A stretch of DNA of 64,000 bases, taken from the NCBI RefSeq assembly GCF_024169245.1, contig NZ_JALJWP010000001.1:4093501-4157500 (forward strand), read 5' to 3'. The first letter of the stretch is position 1. Each line of letters begins with the position of its first letter. The notes beneath the pieces were generated by a model. The model worked only from the letters and a program-made list of their open reading frames with translations. It was not told the DNA's origin and did not search any database. This stretch comes from Pseudomonas koreensis (GTDB lineage Bacteria; Pseudomonadota; Gammaproteobacteria; Pseudomonadales; Pseudomonadaceae). Both the position numbers and the translations under genes were made by a program. Shown here one piece after another: positions 54,029 to 61,671 of the stretch.

Positions 54029-54036
54029 CCCGATCC

Positions 54037-54127
54037 CCTGTAGGAGTGAGCCTGCTCGCGAATGCAATCCACCAGTCGACGTTTCAGTGACTGACCCACC
54101 GCCTTCGCGAGCAAGCTCGCTCCCACA
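54037..54127. repeat. REPIN (REP doublet)
   Basis: CCTGTAGGAGTGAGCCTGCTCGCGAA at 54037 pairs with the inverted TTCGCGAGCAAGCTCGCTCCCACA ending at 54127. The two arms come from different REP variants (GTAGGAG and GTGGGAG), so this is a mixed doublet. It directly follows the LysR stop. Confidence 0.85.
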
Positions 54128-54168
54128 AATTCGGCGGTGGAACCGCTGCTGCGTGAGCGACACGAATC

Positions 54169-54200
54169 CCCTGTGGGAGCGGGCTTGCCCGCGAAGGCGT
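54169..54200. repeat. Single REP element
   Basis: CCTGTGGGAGCGGGCTTGCCCGCGAAGG, a GTGGGAG-type REP with a G-rich palindromic core. It lies at the left end of the 0.8-kb direct repeat; a near-identical REP marks the left end of the other copy at 58608. Confidence 0.85.
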
Positions 54201-54243
54201 CGGCGGCGACAGCGCCTCACTCAAAGCCTGTCACAGAGGCCCG

Positions 54244-54603
54244 CTACTGCGGCAACTCCAGATTATCCAGCACCCTATTCACGGCCAACTCCCCGAGCAT
54301 GATCAGCTGCGCAATGCCCATCAGCGTCCGCCGTTGCGACGGTTTCACCAGCCCGGCAAATTCCTGAGCGATGGTTTTGGCCGAGGCGAGGGTTTCGCAG
54401 GCGTTGGCCAGCAGGTCTTCGTTTTTGGTGTCGGCGGTGACGGCGTACATCGCGCGGGGGCTGTAGGGCGGTGGCGTGGAGCCGGGTGGGCAGAGGTAGT
54501 GGTCGAGGGCGCGGTCGGCGGCTTCGTGGAGTTTTTTTGAGTCGAGGGATTCGTAGGGGGAGGTGGGGTCGGTTTCGGGCGGGTTGGGTGTGGGTTTGAT
54601 CAT
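54244..54603 (-). CDS. DUF6124-like Pseudomonas small protein, copy 1
   Basis: 119 residues from the ATG at 54603, seven bases after AAGGAG. It resembles a small Pseudomonas-restricted family (DUF6124, from memory). A proline-rich, probably disordered start (MIKPTPNPPETDPTSPYES) is followed by helices (SKKLHEAADRALDHYL; NEDLLANACETLASAKTIAQEF; RRTLMGIAQLIMLGELAVNRVLDNL). No signal peptide. The protein is identical to copy 2 at 58682-59041 except for the last residue (Gln here, His there). It is preceded by a structured leader that can sequester its ribosome-binding site. Confidence 0.88.
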   Translation of the reverse strand: MIKPTPNPPETDPTSPYESLDSKKLHEAADRALDHYLCPPGSTPPPYSPRAMYAVTADTKNEDLLANACETLASAKTIAQEFAGLVKPSQRRTLMGIAQLIMLGELAVNRVLDNLELPQ

Positions 54604-54960
54604 GGTGAAGCTCCTTGATGAATGGAGCTGCCACCGTTCGCGGTCAAACAAACAGGGTGGCAGCCGTACGCGGGTTGACCGACCGGACATCAAGGACTCC
54701 GGCACACCCGAAGGTGTCCCACGCACAGCCGCCGCGACATGATTTCAGACAAAGCCTGAACACGTGCAGAGCGCTGATGCGCCTTGATGTTGGGCGGACG
54801 GTCAAATCCGATCACTGATTCGTCAGCGACCGCACCACAATAGAACCCGTCCCCAAGGCGCACAAGCCGGCGGATTCTGGCTTGGCTGTAGGTATTGGCG
54901 CAAGGATTTGTAGCCTTGATACCGTGTCTGCAGGTGTCTTTTAAACTCTTCGTTTAAAAA
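54604..54960 (-). ncRNA. Structured leader RNA with self-complementary SD switch, copy 1
   Basis: On the minus strand, 5' to 3', I read: sense-like element A ACATCAAGG (54790-54782); a small hairpin TTCAG/CTGAA; hairpin ACACC-TTCG-GGTGT (54717-54704); hairpin CCGGA-GTCCTTGATG-TCCGG (54702-54683), whose loop B contains TCCTTGATG; hairpin GCTGCCACC/GGTGGCAGC; then the ribosome-binding site C CATCAAGGA (54620-54612) inside AGCTCC-N9-GGAGCT. B is exactly complementary to both A and C (9 bp), so A and C compete for B. The exact 5' end is unknown. Confidence 0.7.
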
Positions 54961-55080
54961 GCAAAAGATCGCAGCCTTCGGCAGCTCCTACGGGAAGACG
55001 TAATCCCTAGAGCTACAGAAGGCTTAGGTTCTTTAGCATTTCAATACTGGTTAAAATAAATCCGTCCACAAATCATTAAA
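54961..55080. other. Half-repeat and non-coding spacer downstream of the 1117-aa gene
   Basis: 54961-54992 carries GCAAAAGATCGCAGCCTTCGGCAGCTCCTACG, half of the repeat family seen at 52916-53002. The rest is AT-rich and holds no gene that I can support. It must include the promoter of the copy 1 leader or read-through from the 1117-codon gene. Confidence 0.5.
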
Positions 55081-58000
55081 TTATTGATCCCATTTAATGT
55101 CGTCGATATAGAAGCCCCAGTCTGGTGTTGGAAATTCCTCCAAAAAGGATTGGATCTCAAAAGAAGCGATGTAATCGCCTGGTGAAGCTGTGAATTTGTA
55201 ATTGATGCCAATACCTGTGTGTTCTTCTGGAAGTTTATCTGTTTTGATTGGCCGATTATTGATGTCATATATTGTGATTTCATTGAGTGATGTGTGAAGG
55301 TAAATAATATTAAACTCAATGTTTTTAGCTGCGCCCGCCCAGCTAAATCTTCCTTTAGAGTGCTCAGTGAAAAACATTGTCGATATTCCTGCACCTGTAC
55401 CCGATGGATTACGTATCAGTGAGAGGTGCTGTTTCTCTGAAATACCGCCACCCAACAAAGTAAATGTCAAGCCGCTATTAAACGTAACAGGTATATCAAC
55501 GGTAAAAATCCTGGGCGACTCATCTTCCCAATTTTCGAAACCTGCAGCTATCTCAGCTACGAACAGATTACATACATTCGATTCCACCAACTCCACCGGA
55601 TAAAGCGCTTTGGCATACAACTGGCGATCGCCAAACGGCACAGTTATCAGGCATTCCCATTCTCCCGTCACGGCGTCGACATCGGCCATGCCCTTTAACA
55701 CTGCACTTGTACCGCTGCCGTCATAAATCTCGACTTTTTCACCTTTGCTCGCCGTTCCTTTGAGAACTAACGTGGTGCTTACAGTCGTTCTCCCTTCTGG
55801 AATCTCGATGCCCTTATCGTCCAGCACATTATCAAGTGTTGGTTGCACATACTCCACAGCCTTGATCGTATATGCCTTCACCGGCCCGACAATCGCATCC
55901 GCTTCGACCTGACTCAATGTCAGGGCCAGTTTGTAATGCAATTCCAGCACCGTGCCGTGTCCCAGATCCTTCAGATAACTGTAGGGAATGGGCTGGTCAT
56001 ATTTTCCGGTGTCGATCCAGGTCTGGTTGACAGCGGCGCCTGGCACATTCCATAGCACATGATTGTGCTCACCCCCTTGAGCATTCTTGCCCTTGAGCAC
56101 CAGCCAGACGGGCTGACCGGCCTTCATGAACGCCCACACCCCGGCGCGGACTGTGCCGCCCGCCGTGACCTTGGCCAGTTCCAGTTCATTGCCATCCGCC
56201 TGGACGATGCTGAGCTTGTCCAGCTCCGCAGCGGGCAGCGGTGTGACCGTTACCGTGAGCGGTAGCGATGGGACTTTGCTCGTTCCCTGGGTCACTTCGT
56301 ACTGGAGCGTGAAGGTCTTCGCCGCATTGCCGATGTTGGCGGCAATCGCTTCGGCAGGAATCAGGAACTCGACACTGCCGCTGGCCACGCCTGGCTTGGG
56401 CGAGATGGCCGGAGAGCCGCCACCGGGCGTACCGGTCATGGTCAGTTGAATGCTGTGTGTGTCGTTCATGCCGGTGTAGGCCACGATGACCCGGCCACCG
56501 TTTTGCGCATCGAGTGGTGCCAACGTCACACTTGCGCCGGTGCCTGCGGCTTGCGGCATTTGTGGCAGTGGCAAAGGATTTTCCAGCGCCACCCCAACAC
56601 TGAACGTCAGCGAATTGGAATAACTCGTCCCGTCTGCCGCGCGTTTGATCTCGTACCTGGCCTCGACCGTTCCGCCTTCATTGCCCTTGATCACCGTGGC
56701 CGGGATCGTGAACGGTACTCGCTGACCGGCGGTGAATTCGTTCAGCTTGATCGAATCGGGATACTCGCCGGTGATCGAGCCGATCCAGAACATGAACACT
56801 TCGTCACCGCTGACCGTTTCCGTGTACACCACGGTCAGGGTGGTGCCGGCGGTGTCGGCGGGCAGGACGCCGTCCACCACGCCGGCCACTTCCGGTTCGG
56901 GCAGTTCCAGGCGGGGTTCGCCGATTTGCAGGATTTCAGTGTGGATCGACTCGCGAATGGCCCGGGTGGCCTCGTACGGGTTGAGCGTGGCGAGCACCGT
57001 CTCGGCGATCAATTGCTGGTAGTAGAACTCCGCCGTGCCGCCGTTGACCGGGGCCAGGTGTTTGCCGTCGATGTTGTACAGCAGCGGTTGGGCCGCGACG
57101 ATGTCGTTACGGGTGATGGGACGTAAGGGCAGGTCAGGCAGGTAGTGACCGAGGTTGGACCTGGTGCCGAGCATGAATATCTTGAGGACTTGGCCTTGGG
57201 CAAAGGATTTGTCGAAGGGGATCTCGAGGCGAATCTGAGGCAGTGCGGGGTCCAGCGCCCCGGAGTCCTCGTCCAGCATGATCGGCGCGGCCAGTCGCTG
57301 GACTTCGCCGATGGCGGTGATGAACTGGCTTTTGGAATGCCGATGGGGAGGGCTGTCGGCTTTTTTCACGCTGCAGGACAAGGAGAATGTTTTTGTTGCC
57401 AGCTGCATCAGCGCTGCGTTGGGCAGTTCGAGTTCGACCACACTCGGCAGGTTGTCCAGCGGTTTGCTTTCCACGTTGAAGTCAATCGGTGCGCCCTCGG
57501 TCGGCGTGCCTTTGACCCGCACAATGATGATGTCGCCCAGCTCGAATTCCGACTTCGAGGTGGGGACTTGTGCCGTCCCCGGCTTGCCCGCGAGGGCGTC
57601 CAGATCCAGCTCATTGTTTTTGGCTTCCTTGAGTATCGGGGCGTCCAGCCGGGTCGCATCGACGGCCACCACGATGCGCTGTTCGGGGCTCCAGTCTTCG
57701 GAGCGATTGAGCACCTTGTCATACACCTCGAACGCCACGGCCACACCGGGAGAATCCGCATCACCGGCCTCGCGGATGACGGCTTCGGTAATGGTCACGA
57801 TGACCGGCACCTTGCCTTCAGCCTGTTCCTGAGTCAGCGGCTCACTGAACACGAAGATCCCGCCCCAACTGATGCGACAGACATCGCCCGCCGCCGCGTA
57901 CGGGTAGGGCGCTGTGCCAGCGGTCTTGCCAAGGGTGATCGGCACGCCAGCGGCGACGTTGTCCTTGTCGATACCGCCGTCAACGATCTCCTTGGGAATC

Positions 58001-58434
58001 GTCATGATCAGCTTGGAATGCCCGATTTCACCATTGTCATCGTGCCCGCCCGGACGCGTGAGCTTGACCAGCACTTGCATGACTTCGGACGGCTGATCCG
58101 TGCCGCCCAGCGGCTTGACCACATAGGACACCGCGAACGAGCCATTGACCATGTGCTGGGGGGGCACGAACATGCGCAGCTGCTTGCCGACCTCGGTCTT
58201 GTCGACGGTTTCCACCCAGGCGTTCTCCCCGGTGCCCCAGAAGATCGTCAACTTGTCGCCAACCGCCATGTTCCCCCACGGCCCCGCCTGGCACAGCAGA
58301 CCGTGAAGGGGAAAACTGCCCAGCGCGGTCGCGATGTTGATGCCCCAGATAATGGGAACCGCCGACACCGGTTCTTTGCTGCGACCGGGGATGTCGAGTT
58401 CCTTGAGGAGCAGGGGGCTGTTGGGGCTGGGCAT
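55081..58434 (-). CDS. Large Ig-like repeat protein (1117 aa) with AT-rich C-terminal module
   Basis: No family recognised with certainty. There is no signal peptide or membrane helix. From about residue 45 to 960 it consists of about six to eight beta-sandwich modules of 100-140 residues, each with a pattern like MFWIG...[16 protein letters not shown]...YEI followed by SNSLTFSV. The last 160 residues (from about [11 protein letters not shown]) form a distinct domain ending [11 protein letters not shown], jelly-roll-like, encoded by visibly AT-richer DNA than the rest. The ATG at 58434 has only a weak ribosome-binding site. It is flanked by the 0.8-kb direct repeats. A surface or secreted binding role is plausible but unproven. 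Confidence 0.8.
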   Translation of the reverse strand: MPSPNSPLLLKELDIPGRSKEPVSAVPIIWGINIATALGSFPLHGLLCQAGPWGNMAVGDKLTIFWGTGENAWVETVDKTEVGKQLRMFVPPQHMVNGSFAVSYVVKPLGGTDQPSEVMQVLVKLTRPGGHDDNGEIGHSKLIMTIPKEIVDGGIDKDNVAAGVPITLGKTAGTAPYPYAAAGDVCRISWGGIFVFSEPLTQEQAEGKVPVIVTITEAVIREAGDADSPGVAVAFEVYDKVLNRSEDWSPEQRIVVAVDATRLDAPILKEAKNNELDLDALAGKPGTAQVPTSKSEFELGDIIIVRVKGTPTEGAPIDFNVESKPLDNLPSVVELELPNAALMQLATKTFSLSCSVKKADSPPHRHSKSQFITAIGEVQRLAAPIMLDEDSGALDPALPQIRLEIPFDKSFAQGQVLKIFMLGTRSNLGHYLPDLPLRPITRNDIVAAQPLLYNIDGKHLAPVNGGTAEFYYQQLIAETVLATLNPYEATRAIRESIHTEILQIGEPRLELPEPEVAGVVDGVLPADTAGTTLTVVYTETVSGDEVFMFWIGSITGEYPDSIKLNEFTAGQRVPFTIPATVIKGNEGGTVEARYEIKRAADGTSYSNSLTFSVGVALENPLPLPQMPQAAGTGASVTLAPLDAQNGGRVIVAYTGMNDTHSIQLTMTGTPGGGSPAISPKPGVASGSVEFLIPAEAIAANIGNAAKTFTLQYEVTQGTSKVPSLPLTVTVTPLPAAELDKLSIVQADGNELELAKVTAGGTVRAGVWAFMKAGQPVWLVLKGKNAQGGEHNHVLWNVPGAAVNQTWIDTGKYDQPIPYSYLKDLGHGTVLELHYKLALTLSQVEADAIVGPVKAYTIKAVEYVQPTLDNVLDDKGIEIPEGRTTVSTTLVLKGTASKGEKVEIYDGSGTSAVLKGMADVDAVTGEWECLITVPFGDRQLYAKALYPVELVESNVCNLFVAEIAAGFENWEDESPRIFTVDIPVTFNSGLTFTLLGGGISEKQHLSLIRNPSGTGAGISTMFFTEHSKGRFSWAGAAKNIEFNIIYLHTSLNEITIYDINNRPIKTDKLPEEHTGIGINYKFTASPGDYIASFEIQSFLEEFPTPDWGFYIDDIKWDQ

Positions 58435-58490
58435 GGCGCTGACTCTGTGAGGGAAAGGGACAGCGTGAGTTAACGCGCGTTGAAGGGATT

Positions 58491-58518
58491 GCGCACCTGT
58501 CAGAGTTGACAGGTGCGC
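58491..58518. promoter_or_regulatory. Perfect 12-bp inverted repeat upstream of the large Ig-like gene
   Basis: GCGCACCTGTCA (58491-58502), loop GAGT, TGACAGGTGCGC (58507-58518), 57-84 bases before the start codon at 58434. It may be an operator or a 5'-UTR hairpin. A second palindrome AACGCGCGTT lies nearer the start (about 58472-58481). It has no T-run, so it is not an obvious terminator. Confidence 0.55.
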
Positions 58519-58542
58519 ACGGGTATCCGACGAGCGGTCGCC

Positions 58543-58635
58543 TTCACGAGCGGGCTCGCTCCCACAGGTCCGGCGGTGTCAATGCAGCTTTGTGATCGAC
58601 ACCGATTCCTGTGGGAGCGTGCTTGCCCGCGAAGG
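58543..58635. repeat. REPIN (REP doublet)
   Basis: TTCACGAGCGGGCTCGCTCCCACAGG at 58543-58568 and the inverted partner CCTGTGGGAGCGTGCTTGCCCGCGAAGG from 58608. The second arm is also the left end of direct repeat copy 2. Confidence 0.85.
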
Positions 58636-58681
58636 CGTCGGTGGCGAGAGCGCCTCACTCAAAGCCTGTCACAGAGGCCCG

Positions 58682-59041
58682 CTAGTGCGGCAACTCCAGA
58701 TTATCCAGCACCCGATTCACGGCCAATTCTCCGAGCATGATCAACTGCGCGATCCCCATCAGCGTCCGCCGTTGCGATGGCTTCACCAGTCCGGCGAACT
58801 CCTGAGCGATGGTTTTGGCCGAGGCGAGGGTTTCGCAGGCGTTGGCCAGCAGGTCTTCGTTTTTGGTGTCGGCGGTGACGGCGTACATCGCGCGGGGGCT
58901 GTAGGGCGGTGGCGTGGAGCCGGGTGGGCAGAGGTAGTGGTCGAGGGCGCGGTCGGCGGCTTCGTGGAGTTTTTTTGAGTCGAGGGATTCGTAGGGGGAG
59001 GTGGGGTCGGTTTCGGGTGGGTTGGGTGTTGGTTTGATCAT
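58682..59041 (-). CDS. DUF6124-like Pseudomonas small protein, copy 2
   Basis: 119 residues from the ATG at 59041 after AAGGAG. It matches copy 1 at 54244-54603 in 118 of 119 residues (last residue His here). Nucleotide differences are mostly silent and lie near the 3' end. It stands upstream of the 1117-codon gene on the same strand (247 bases from its stop to the next start), so it could be co-transcribed with that gene. Function unknown; helical, soluble, probably oligomeric. Confidence 0.88.
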   Translation of the reverse strand: MIKPTPNPPETDPTSPYESLDSKKLHEAADRALDHYLCPPGSTPPPYSPRAMYAVTADTKNEDLLANACETLASAKTIAQEFAGLVKPSQRRTLMGIAQLIMLGELAVNRVLDNLELPH

Positions 59042-59401
59042 GGTGAAGCTCCTTGATTGCTGGAGCTGCCACATTTCGCTGCGAAACGAAAAGAGGTGGC
59101 AGCTGTACGCAGGTTCGCAGACCGGGAATCAAGGAACCCGGCATACCCGAAGGTATCCCGCGCACAGCCGCCATGAAGCATCATTGCCATTAATCTTGAT
59201 GGCAATGCACTGGAGCGCTGTGCGCCTTGATTGATCCGGGCTGCGAAACCCGATCGCTGATTCGTCAGCGACCGCACCACAATAGAACCCGCCCCCAAGG
59301 CGCACAAGCCGGCGGATTCTGGCTTAGCTGTAGGCAATGGCGCAAGGATTTGTAGCCTTGGTACCGTGTCTGCAGGTGTCTTTTAAACACCTTCGTTTAA
59401 A
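59042..59401 (-). ncRNA. Structured leader RNA with self-complementary SD switch, copy 2
   Basis: Same architecture as copy 1 with compensatory changes. Minus strand: element A AATCAAGG (59232-59225); hairpin CATTGCCAT/ATGGCAATG (59207-59182); hairpin ATACC-TTCG-GGTAT (59156-59143); hairpin CCGGG-TTCCTTGATT-CCCGG (59141-59122) with loop B TCCTTGATT; hairpin GCTGCCAC/GTGGCAGC; ribosome-binding site C AATCAAGGA (59058-59050). Loop B pairs with C over 9 bp. The C-G to A-T change at the end of the pairing matches on both partners. Confidence 0.7.
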
Positions 59402-59431
59402 TCTAAAAACTGCGTCGGACTTGATGGCCCC

Positions 59432-59455
59432 TTCGCGAGCAAGCTCGCTCCCACA
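59432..59455. repeat. Single REP element
   Basis: TTCGCGAGCAAGCTCGCTCCCACA, one GTGGGAG-type REP arm without a clear partner, just outside direct repeat copy 2 and 68 bases before the GNAT gene. Confidence 0.8.
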
Positions 59456-59522
59456 TTTTCACCTCGCCAGATTAAAGATCAGCAGTTTAGAGTTAGGGGC
59501 CCCTTTGATCACGGACCGATCC

Positions 59523-60041
59523 ATGTCAGACCCAACTCCCAGCATCCACCTCGAACGCTCCAGCGAGTCCCATCTGGAAGGCATCACCGCGCTCTACAAC
59601 GACCCCGCCGTCGCACGGCAGGTGTTGCAGATGCCGTTCCAGTCCACCGAGGTCTGGCGTCAGCGTTTACAGGCCGAAAACGAACGCGCACTGAAACTGG
59701 TAGCGCTGCATCAGGGTGTGGTGATCGGCCATCTTGGACTGGAGGCCTATACACGGATGCGCCGCGCCCACGCCGGCAGTTTCGGCATGGCCGTCGCGGT
59801 GGCGTGGCAGGGCAAGGGTGTGGGTTCGAAACTGTTGGCAGCGGCGCTCGATATTGCCGACAACTGGATGAACCTGCACCGCGTCGAGCTCACGGTGTAC
59901 GCCGATAACGAAGCGGCGATCGGTCTCTACCGCAAATTCGGTTTCGAAACCGAAGGCCTGTTTCGCGATTACGCGGTGCGCGACGGGCAGTGGGTCGACA
60001 CCCTGAGCATGGCCCGTCTGCGCAGTTCAGCGAAAACCTGA
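59523..60041 (+). CDS. GNAT family N-acetyltransferase
   Basis: 172 residues from the ATG at 59523 (MSDPTPSIHLERSSESHL); the ribosome-binding site is weak. The acetyl-CoA binding motif A is seen as MAVAVAWQGKGVGSKLLAAALDIAD (Q/RxxGxG/A as WQGKGVG), and motif B as ELTVYADNEAAIGLYRKFGFETEG. It is probably a small-molecule or protein acetyltransferase of the RimI/PhnO-like type. It is convergent with the racemase gene one base away. Confidence 0.9.
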   Translation: MSDPTPSIHLERSSESHLEGITALYNDPAVARQVLQMPFQSTEVWRQRLQAENERALKLVALHQGVVIGHLGLEAYTRMRRAHAGSFGMAVAVAWQGKGVGSKLLAAALDIADNWMNLHRVELTVYADNEAAIGLYRKFGFETEGLFRDYAVRDGQWVDTLSMARLRSSAKT

Positions 60042-60042
60042 G

Positions 60043-60735
60043 TCAGTCGGCCAGCGCGAAAGCTACCGCCGACTGTGCATGCAGTTCGGTGGTGTCGAGC
60101 AGGGGCAGGGCGCTGTGTTCGGGTTTGATCAGCAAACCGATTTCGGTACAGCCGAGGATGATCGCCTGAGCGCCGCGCGCGGTGAGGGATTCGATCACGC
60201 GCTGATAGGTTTGCCGCGACGCTTCGCTGATCACCCCGACGCAGAGTTCGTCGTAGATGATCCGGTGTACGTCCTTGCGTTCGGCTTCGTCGGGCACCAG
60301 CACGGTCAGGCCTTGGGCGATCAGACGTTGCTTGAGGAAGTCCTGTTCCATGGTGAACGCGGTGCCGAGCAGCCCGACAGTGAGGGCATCGATTTCCAGC
60401 GCAGCCTGTGCGGCCGGTTCGGCAATGTGCAGAAACGGAATGCTGATCGCCGCCTGAATCTGCTCGGCGACCTTGTGCATGGTGTTGGTACACAGCACCA
60501 CGCACTCGGCGCCACCGGCTTCAAGCCTGCGCGCGGCATCGACCAGAATCGCTGCGGCATCGTCCCAGCGCCCGGCATGCTGGGCCTGTTCGACCGGGCC
60601 GAAGTCGACGCTGTACATCAACAATTGCGCAGAGCGCAGCGGGCCCAGGCGATCGCGGACCTGCTGGTTGATCAGACGATAGTATTCGGCGCTGGATTCC
60701 CAGCTCATGCCGCCGATAAGGCCGATGGTGCGCAT
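60043..60735 (-). CDS. Aspartate/glutamate racemase family protein
   Basis: 230 residues. Both catalytic cysteines of the cofactor-independent racemase fold are present: VVLCTNTMHK (about residue 82) and IILGCTEIGLL (about residue 194). N-terminal MRTIGLIGGMSWESSAEYY is typical of YgeA/RacX-like broad-specificity amino-acid racemases. The likely role is production of non-canonical D-amino acids or Asp/Glu racemisation; substrate not deducible. Confidence 0.9.
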   Translation of the reverse strand: MRTIGLIGGMSWESSAEYYRLINQQVRDRLGPLRSAQLLMYSVDFGPVEQAQHAGRWDDAAAILVDAARRLEAGGAECVVLCTNTMHKVAEQIQAAISIPFLHIAEPAAQAALEIDALTVGLLGTAFTMEQDFLKQRLIAQGLTVLVPDEAERKDVHRIIYDELCVGVISEASRQTYQRVIESLTARGAQAIILGCTEIGLLIKPEHSALPLLDTTELHAQSAVAFALAD

Positions 60736-60932
60736 TGGACTTCCTCAAGCAAATGACAGTGTCGAGCGTTCGGGTGTGCCCGGAGTTTCCTTCTGTTCGA
60801 GTCTCGACGCCAGCACCGGCTGACTGTACCGCCGATCTTTCACGCAACTGTGCATCTGCAAGAACCAAACGTACGCCGCGCCCGGGATCTGCCACTATCA
60901 CCCTTCGCAGGTCCTTTCCGAGGAACACAGCA

Positions 60933-61424
60933 ATGAATGATGTAGAGCAACTGGGCGAAATGCTTCGCCACTATGCCGAAAGCGAAGCGCACAAGAAGCA
61001 ACTGTTCACTACGCAATCGGCCGCGTGGACCACACGGATTGGCGCGTTGTTCGATGAGATCGCGCAATGGCTTGACCCGGTCAAGACGCCGGGTCTGCTG
61101 GAGGTGAGTCGAGAGGCTTATGTCGCGTTCGGGCCGAGCGTGCCGGTGGAGACGTCGACGTTCAAGACGGAGAAGCTCAGCATCGTGATTGCCGGCAAAC
61201 CGGTGGAATTCGTGCCGGATGTGATGGGCAGCGGTGGGCAGATTTCCCTGGCGGTGATGGGGCTGACGGCGGCGCGGTACGGCAGTGTTTCGCTGGTCGG
61301 ACTGGCGGATGGCACATGGCAGTGGCGCAAGACCAATGGGTTGAAGGATCCGGATACCTTTGCCTTCGACGCCAACTTCCTCGCCCAGCAATTGCAAAGC
61401 CTGATTCCTCGCGATCGCACCTGA
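60933..61424 (+). CDS. Conserved hypothetical protein (163 aa)
   Basis: Not recognised. The ATG at 60933 follows GAGGAA at 8 bases. The N-terminal 60 residues are helical (MNDVEQLGEMLRHYAESEAHKKQLF), the rest is beta-rich (KLSIVIAGKPVEFVPDVMGSGGQISLAVMGL). There is no signal peptide. It is divergent from the racemase and is followed by a REPIN. Confidence 0.75.
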   Translation: MNDVEQLGEMLRHYAESEAHKKQLFTTQSAAWTTRIGALFDEIAQWLDPVKTPGLLEVSREAYVAFGPSVPVETSTFKTEKLSIVIAGKPVEFVPDVMGSGGQISLAVMGLTAARYGSVSLVGLADGTWQWRKTNGLKDPDTFAFDANFLAQQLQSLIPRDRT

Positions 61425-61438
61425 CTGCACGCGGCCTT

Positions 61439-61527
61439 TGTAGGAGTGAGCCTGCTCGCGATAGCGGTTTGTCCGTCACCTCATTTGAACCTGACAGACC
61501 GCTATCGCGAGCAGGCTCACTCCTACA
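61439..61527. repeat. REPIN (GTAGGAG type)
   Basis: TGTAGGAGTGAGCCTGCTCGCGATAGCGGT and its exact inverse ending TCACTCCTACA at 61527. The arms are perfect over about 29 bases, making it one of the best-preserved doublets here. Confidence 0.9.
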
Positions 61528-61671
61528 CGGGTTGACGCGAATACCGGGGAAACCCTGAGGTTCGGTGCCAATCCGGCATTTCCCCTTGGGTCACTGATGG
61601 CCTTTTGGTAGAGTCGCCGTCGCCAGCGGGTTTTCGGCTGGACGATGGAACCAAAGAAGGGAGTCTGATCA

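Larger units (their letters stand above)
54169..54958. repeat. Direct repeat, copy 1 (about 0.8 kb)
   Basis: This segment and 58608-59401 are near-identical in the same orientation: a REP half, the 119-aa gene, and its leader up to the sequence TGCAGGTGTCTTTTAAA. Differences cluster in the leader (hairpin arms and loops) and are few and mostly silent in the gene. The two copies flank the 1117-codon gene. Confidence 0.92.
58608..59401. repeat. Direct repeat, copy 2 (about 0.8 kb)
   Basis: Same content and orientation as 54169-54958: REP half, 119-aa gene and leader. The right end is again TGCAGGTGTCTTTTAAAC..., after which the two copies diverge. A recombination between the copies would delete the 1117-codon gene and leave one gene-leader unit. 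Confidence 0.92.

Noticed and set aside
55081..58434. Contact-dependent or polymorphic toxin
   Set aside because: There is no signal peptide, no known toxin motif at the C-terminus and no obvious immunity gene downstream; only the AT-rich tip fits that idea.
59038..59337. 99-codon minus-strand frame running through leader copy 2
   Set aside because: Copy 1 does not keep a matching frame, while hairpins and SD pairing are kept, so the segment is RNA-structured rather than coding.
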